Shown piece after piece: positions 60,657 through 64,000 of a stretch of DNA of 64,000 nucleotides (position 1 is its first letter; every line of letters begins with the position of its first letter). The position numbers were made by a program, and so were the translations under genes. This stretch comes from Epiperipatus broadwayi (Eukaryota > Onychophora > Udeonychophora > Euonychophora > Peripatidae). The notes under the pieces were generated by a model that searched no databases, was not told the origin of the DNA, and saw nothing but the letters and a program-made list of their open reading frames with translations. The stretch lies in the NCBI GenBank assembly GCA_028023455.1, contig JAQFVV010000349.1, forward strand, positions 343,501-407,500. The letters are read 5' to 3'.

Positions 60657-60827
60657 TGATTTCAAACACTAATGAAGTAAAGCCTTAACTTTATCTTTTA
60701 TTACAATTTTTTTTGTATTATTGTTGATTTTAATTAGTGCTAACCTTAATTTCTTATGTAGTAAATAATTCATGGCTTTTCAAAAGATTAAAAGTAATTT
60801 TTATGCAACTATTTTAATTATTGTTAG

Positions 60828-61051
60828 AATTAAGATGTGTGGACAACAAACAATGAAAGATTTTATTACCATTCATCACGAAATGGGCCATATTCAGTAT
60901 TATATGCAATATAAGAACCACCATGTATTATTTCGAGATGGTGCCAATCCAGGATTTCATGAAGCTGTTGGAGATACTCTAGCATTATCTGTGCAAACAC
61001 CAAAACATTTAGAGAAGAAGAAGCTAATACATGATTATATTGAAGATAAAG
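60828..61051 (+). CDS. ACE: ACE-like peptidase, exon E (HEMGH zinc-site exon)
   Basis: AG from exon D plus A gives Arg, then [16 protein letters not shown] and [14 protein letters not shown]. The HExxH motif (60877-60891) supplies two zinc ligands and the catalytic Glu. [14 protein letters not shown] follows, whose Glu, 24 residues after the second zinc His, is the third ligand at exactly the family spacing. [20 protein letters not shown] completes the exon. All catalytic residues visible here are intact, so this part of the enzyme should be functional. The acceptor is TTATTGTTAG and the donor is AAAG|GTGAGA. It ends at phase 1. The following exon (…INYLLKMAL-type) is not in the window. Confidence 0.97.
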
Positions 61052-62628
61052 GTGAGACATAAATACTTATAACAATACATATATGTATATATAATGATTG
61101 ACTTGAAAAAGACATAACCAAGCTGAAGCTAAATTTGTCTGCGCATCTATCATTGTGCCAATCTTACATGAGGTGGTGATGATTACTATATGTTGTTTAT
61201 CCCTTTGGGTAACAATAAATATTACTCTGCAAAAAATATATAAAATAATTAATGATTTCATTGTAAAAATATATGTTACCAAGATGTTTTTAAAATTTTA
61301 TAAATGATCTCTTTATCTCAAAATCCAGTATATCATACCTGTCCCTGCTTTATATCACAGTATCTCCACTTTATGAAAGAATGGCAGAATGAGATATATA
61401 CATATTTAATTTCAGCTTGTTTCCATAAATGCAATCCTTAATTCTTCTATGTATTTTGTGTCATTTATTACTATATTTAAACACACACATTTTACCATAT
61501 AAATCACTCCTCATGCTAATAAATATTAACAAATATTTTAAAATTAATTTACTATTTTAATTTTTGCAATTGTTTCAATGCATTTTTATATGATAGGGTT
61601 GAATCATTGAATTTTATTTTATTACAATAAAGGGTTTTTTTTTCTTTAATGAAATTTTTTTAAAATTATATTAAAATGTTTAATTGTATAATTAAAATAT
61701 TTGTAAAGTTCTGTGTGGCTATATATTACTGTAAGAAAATTAAATCGATTGTTCAGAGAGAAAAGTAAACTTATAACATTTGTTTTTAACTTTGACAAAT
61801 CTCTTAAACAGATTTAATCAATTTCCAACCTACAATAAGATTAAGTTCTTTATTTATACACTTTTTAAAAATTAAAAATGAAGTTAGTAAAATTAAAAAG
61901 ATAAAAAAAATTCTAAGGTAATTTTTATCTTATTTGTTAGAATTTGGTCACATAATTGAAAATTTTTACTATAAAATAAGCTGCCATCATTTTGTTCTCT
62001 TTCTTATCTCCTGTTGCTAATGTCCAGACTGTATTCCAAGCTATAATAAGAAAAAGAAAATAATTTGTTGCTGCAAGTTACTTTTAAATCACTGGTAATA
62101 ATCGCAAGTGAAGGAAACACTAACTTTCAAATACCAGAAATGAAAAATATTAACTGTGATAAATTTCACTGTGAGCCTGTTATGACAAAAACACTGGAAT
62201 ATCTTGCTTAAAAGAGATGAATGTAAAATAACCTGCTAAAGTAGAGTGGGAGACCATTAAAAATAATGCTCTCATATTCAATGCTCCTTAAGATGTGTAT
62301 GTGTACAAAAATTAAAGTGGGATGAATATAAACCAATATTAGAAACCTGGAAATGAAAAGCCCTTTTATAATAACATGTATCAGAATTAGGAAATTGTAA
62401 AAGCCAATTTGTAAACTCTGTACAAGGATAACTCATAGAAAACTGAGCCTGTTAAGGTAAAAAGGGACAAGAATTACATGTACACACATAACAAAGTATT
62501 TTGTGTAATTGATTAAAAAAAGTGAGATTTTTTCTGTCTTTTTCTTCAAATACAATAATTGTAAATATATATTTTTGCTTGAGAATAATATTTTTCTTTT
62601 TTGTATTTAAGTAATTGTGTATATATTT
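61052..62628 (+). other. Start of the next ACE intron, no element recognised
   Basis: AT-rich. I searched by eye for the next ACE segment (INYLLKMALEKIAFLPFG-like, preceded by AG and phase 1) and did not see it. Confidence 0.55.
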
Positions 62629-63102
62629 TTATTAGTATTATCTAAACAAGACATTTTTTTTTTTAAAGCGTGCGATGTTTTTATAAACTGTAATACCAAT
62701 AAGCTAATGCATATGCACTTTGTAGACTATATAAATGAATACTCCCACTTTTTCAAACACAAGATAAAGTCTTTGGGAAAAGATAGAATGAATCCATCTA
62801 TCCTTTCAACCCAAACATATAGGTATGGGCAAATCTTAAGTGTTTGAAAATGAGAGCATGAAGTTGTTAATTGATTACTTTAAATTACTTTTTTACTACG
62901 TGAATGAATGACGCTTGTGAAATTTCTAGAATTTACGGATACGTCATTCTTATTAAATTAAACTTATGTAAACAAGACATTTATTTTTTAAAGCACGATG
63001 TTTTTATAAACTTTATCTTGTGTTTGAAAAAGTGGGAGTATTCATTTATATAGTCTACAAAGCGCATGTGCATTAGCTCATTGACTTATTAGTATTATCT
63101 AA
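62629..63102. repeat. Foldback element flanked by a 17-bp direct repeat
   Basis: TTATTAGTATTATCTAA is at 62629-62645 and 63086-63102. Inside, GTAATACCAATAAGCTAATG ... CACAAGATAAAGT (62689-62770) is mirrored at 63010-63093. There is also a direct repeat AAACAAGACATTT...GATGTTTTTATAAACT (62643-62689, 62969-63011). Mixed direct and inverted parts suggest an element rearranged after insertion. The short open frame at 62617-62847 is part of it. Confidence 0.75.
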
Positions 63103-64000
63103 GTAAAAAAATGTTTATTTTTTCTTCATGAGGTAATCTAGTTTTAAAAAATGAGTTTGTAATTAAAATCTTTATTCTTTTTATTTTTAATTTTTTTGAT
63201 TCTATTAAATTGTTTTATTAAAATATTTTTCTTTATTATTTTTTTACAGAATATCAATATAGATATAAAATACTGTAATTGAAGAGATAAATGTCTGTGT
63301 GTGGTTTCTAAAACTAGTTTTATAAAGATAGATTAATTATAGAAGAGGTAATATTATGATACTATATCTAAAAAAATAAAGGGATTGATTTGTCATATTA
63401 TGTTAATGATGTCATAATTTTTATTATGGTTGGTGCTCATAAGCTACAAATTTAAATTCTAAATTTAAATAAAAAATACCCATAATCTTTAAAGTCATAA
63501 TACCATTAACTCATATCCTTTACAAAGTAAGAACCTTCTTCAGAAAATTAAATAAAGCATTTTGTAAAATAATATAGATATTCCTTCTTCAAAGATTAAT
63601 GGCATAAAAGCAATCAAAAGAAATCAAACTTTTGGTTTGAGAAATCCAAACTCATAACAATATATATATCCAGTAATGCAATTAATATTACTGCAAATAT
63701 TTCCTCTGAAAATGTAAAAAAACTGCAATACAACCTGTGACACATCCAATCTGTGCAATGTCCAAACAAAATCATTTTCTAATTGATTCTTATTGGAGAA
63801 ATACTTTTAGCTATCCAGGCATGAATAACTTTTTTTAGGCAGAGAACCTTATAAAGTGCTATTTGTCACACATTGGGTCACAAAATTATAAAGTATGTGA
63901 AATATTCTCTTTTTTTTTTTTTACTATTTTCTTTTATATATATTACAATGCATATAATTTTAATTAGATTTCATTTTAAATAAACTGTATTAATAATAAT
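63103..64000. other. AT-rich intron sequence to window end
   Basis: Nothing recognised. TTTTTTACAG at 63241-63250 resembles a splice acceptor, but the sequence after it does not continue the ACE reading frame. Confidence 0.55.

Larger units (their letters stand above)
42279..60827 (+). other. ACE intron D-E (18.5 kb)
   Basis: Phase 2 intron (CAG|GTAATT ... TTATTGTTAG|A). It carries the tandemly duplicated LINE (43150-47600), family 1 pieces, and foldbacks at 52121, 58387 and 60409. The sequences 42279-43140, 47600-48940, 49440-52100, 53620-58380 and 59081-60400 are AT-rich, with no gene recognised. Confidence 0.85.

Noticed and set aside
63241-63270. Possible acceptor of the next ACE exon (TTTTTTACAG)
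   Set aside because: The following bases reach stops without any ACE-like residues and do not match the needed phase and motif.
1-64000. CRISPR array, operon, phage or bacterial defence system
   Set aside because: Spliced coding exons, LINEs, SINEs and telomere-like repeats show animal nuclear DNA; no regularly spaced identical repeats with unique spacers were seen.

Overview
This is animal nuclear DNA. It is strongly AT-rich, has long introns with good GT..AG splice signals, carries non-LTR retrotransposons, poly-A-tailed tRNA-like SINEs and many inverted repeats, and holds a short interstitial array of the animal telomere repeat (CCCTAA)n. That telomere type argues against most insects. 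A non-arthropod invertebrate such as a mollusc is plausible, but the species cannot be fixed from this sequence.

The only host gene I can support is an angiotensin-converting-enzyme-like peptidase (ACE family, M2) on the + strand. Five internal coding exons are visible at 14618-14761, 17600-17788, 38474-38565, 42106-42278 and 60828-61051. All junction phases agree (1, 1, 0, 2), so they join into one open reading frame. The last exon carries the HEMGH zinc site and the third zinc-ligand glutamate. The signal peptide, the N-terminal exons and everything after the zinc-site exon are outside the window or not recognisable. The visible gene spans about 46 kb, of which only about 0.8 kb is coding.

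The rest is upstream sequence and introns filled with old mobile DNA. Positions 1-785 hold a broken Gag-like retroelement. About eight copies of a small tRNA-derived SINE (some with target-site duplications) lie at 7.7-11 kb, 18.1 kb and 40.4-41.9 kb. Two larger families that often sit as head-to-head inverted pairs recur: family 1 at 9.3, 13.6, 39.4, 46.8 and 51.6 kb; family 2 at 12.8, 16.7-17.5, 31.5, 34.2-34.9 and 36.1 kb. Non-LTR retrotransposon remnants lie at 19.3-20.2 kb (+), 21.8-22.1 kb (+, a different clade), 28.5-29.85 kb (-) and 43.15-47.6 kb (+). The last contains a nearly perfect 1,534-bp tandem duplication. Many single foldback (hairpin) elements are scattered throughout, one of them about 170 bp before the catalytic exon.

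I found no operon, CRISPR array, phage, toxin or other new gene system. The most unusual property is the density of long inverted repeats inside one transcription unit, which would give the ACE pre-mRNA many long double-stranded stretches. The other points worth checking are the recent LINE tandem duplication, the composite SINE/foldback families, and a cluster of splice-like signals on the minus strand near 49 kb.
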